Positions 63,368 to 64,000 of a stretch of DNA of 64,000 nucleotides are shown piece after piece (position 1 is the first letter of the stretch; every line of letters starts with the position of its first letter). Origin of the DNA: Leeuwenhoekiella aequorea (GTDB lineage Bacteria; Bacteroidota; Bacteroidia; Flavobacteriales; Flavobacteriaceae). The stretch lies in the NCBI RefSeq assembly GCF_004104375.1, contig NZ_QOVM01000005.1, positions 186,001 to 250,000 on the forward strand, given 5' to 3'. The notes beneath the pieces are model-generated. The model was not told where the DNA came from, did not search any database, and saw only the letters and a program-made list of their open reading frames with translations. The translations under genes and the position numbers were made by a program.

Positions 63368-64000
63368 ATGTCTTATAGATTAACCGTAGTGGTTCCTGTG
63401 TATAATGAAGAAGAAAATTTGCTTCGGGTAGAACAGGTATTTCGGGATTATTTTAAAATTGCAGCAGTTCCTACTCAAGTACTTTTTGTTAATGATGGGT
63501 CAAAAGATGGAAGTCAAGATCTAATAGAACAAATTTGCAATAGGGGAGAGGGCTTTAAGTTTATAGCCTTTGAAAAAAATTGTGGTTTAAGTGCTGCAAT
63601 TAAAGCTGGTTTTGATGCCACCACTACACCTTTAGTAGGATATATAGATAGCGACCTTCAGACCACACCAGAGGACTTTAATATACTGCTTCCTTATATA
63701 GATGAATATGATCTTGTAACAGGTCATCGTGCTGATCGCAAAGACTCTTTTGTAAAAAATATGTCAAGTGCAATAGCAAACAATATACGCAGAGCATTTA
63801 CTAATGATGGGATGGATGACACTGGGTGTCCTTTAAAAATAATTAAAACGGAATACGCAAAGCGTATTCCTATGTTTAGAGGGCTTCACCGTTTTCTTCC
63901 TGCGATGATTATGTTGCAACAAGGTAAAACAGTACAAATTCCTATTAGGCATTTTCCAAGAGTTGCGGGTACTGCAAACTTTGGAGTTTGGAATCGATTA
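63368..64000 (+). CDS. Family-2 glycosyltransferase (partial, runs off the window)
   Basis: Open from ATG 63368 to the window edge (211 codons). MSYRLTVVVPVYNEEENL is the nucleotide-binding start of GT2; the DxD region reads YIDSDLQTTPEDF and FVNDGSKDGS precedes it, as in dolichol-phosphate-mannose-synthase-like and ArnC-like enzymes that charge lipid carriers. Acceptor and sugar are unknown, and the C-terminal part that would show any membrane helices is missing. Confidence 0.88.
   Translation, partial: MSYRLTVVVPVYNEEENLLRVEQVFRDYFKIAAVPTQVLFVNDGSKDGSQDLIEQICNRGEGFKFIAFEKNCGLSAAIKAGFDATTTPLVGYIDSDLQTTPEDFNILLPYIDEYDLVTGHRADRKDSFVKNMSSAIANNIRRAFTNDGMDDTGCPLKIIKTEYAKRIPMFRGLHRFLPAMIMLQQGKTVQIPIRHFPRVAGTANFGVWNRL

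Overview
The window reads as one contig from a low-GC marine-type Bacteroidetes, most likely Flavobacteriaceae. The evidence is a SusC/SusD pair, TAnnTTTG -7 promoter boxes, FG-GAP/ASPIC lipoproteins, flavobacterial mevalonate-pathway genes and a speA-speB-DHS-like polyamine cluster. Genus cannot be fixed from the sequence alone.

Region 1 (1-12530) is the right end of an integrated mobile element. A tyrosine recombinase (11022-12236) reads inward from a 3' fragment of a tRNA-Leu(UAG) gene at 12475-12530, which is the classical attachment scar. The left end, with the restored tRNA, should lie upstream of the window. The cargo is copper (and possibly silver) handling: two P1B ATPases, a PepSY membrane protein, DUF305, a CusB-type adaptor without its RND pump, an AraC-type regulator with a metal-binding CxxC, a Cys-rich four-helix copper-storage protein, a CopZ-like chaperone, and an mtfA-type peptidase broken by one in-frame stop. 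Two 19-bp matching motifs lie upstream of the storage protein and the second ATPase.

Region 2 (12.6-25.6 kb) is chromosome. It holds a YHYH lipoprotein pair, an EF-hand protein, a dienelactone-hydrolase-like protein, a coiled-coil exported protein, a GH20 hexosaminidase with cutC, then a DeoR-type repressor divergent from glpD-glpK-glpF and an outer-membrane protein. The divergent promoter carries tandem TTTCGTTTTA sites.

Region 3 (25.7-35.2 kb) has a PLP decarboxylase convergent with a sugar locus. GH32, an MFS sugar transporter and fructokinase face LacI, beta-phosphoglucomutase and a GH65 phosphorylase across a near-palindromic LacI-type operator. The decarboxylase and the fructokinase meet in a perfect 30-bp palindrome that encodes the same last four residues and stop codon on both strands.

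Region 4 (35.2-52.9 kb) is the most unusual part. A minus-strand operon runs susC, susD, then (after an internal hairpin) three tandem paralogous FG-GAP/ASPIC lipoproteins of about 1,100 aa, a vanadium-haloperoxidase/PAP2-like lipoprotein and a membrane-anchored GyrI-like protein. No glycoside hydrolase accompanies it. It is the best candidate here for an undescribed surface or periplasmic system.

Region 5 (53.3-64.0 kb) is mostly core metabolism: a BaiN-like flavoprotein, TspO, mevalonate-pathway enzymes plus a UbiA prenyltransferase, a pseudouridine-synthase homologue whose catalytic Asp is Gly, the polyamine operon, and a partial family-2 glycosyltransferase at the right edge.
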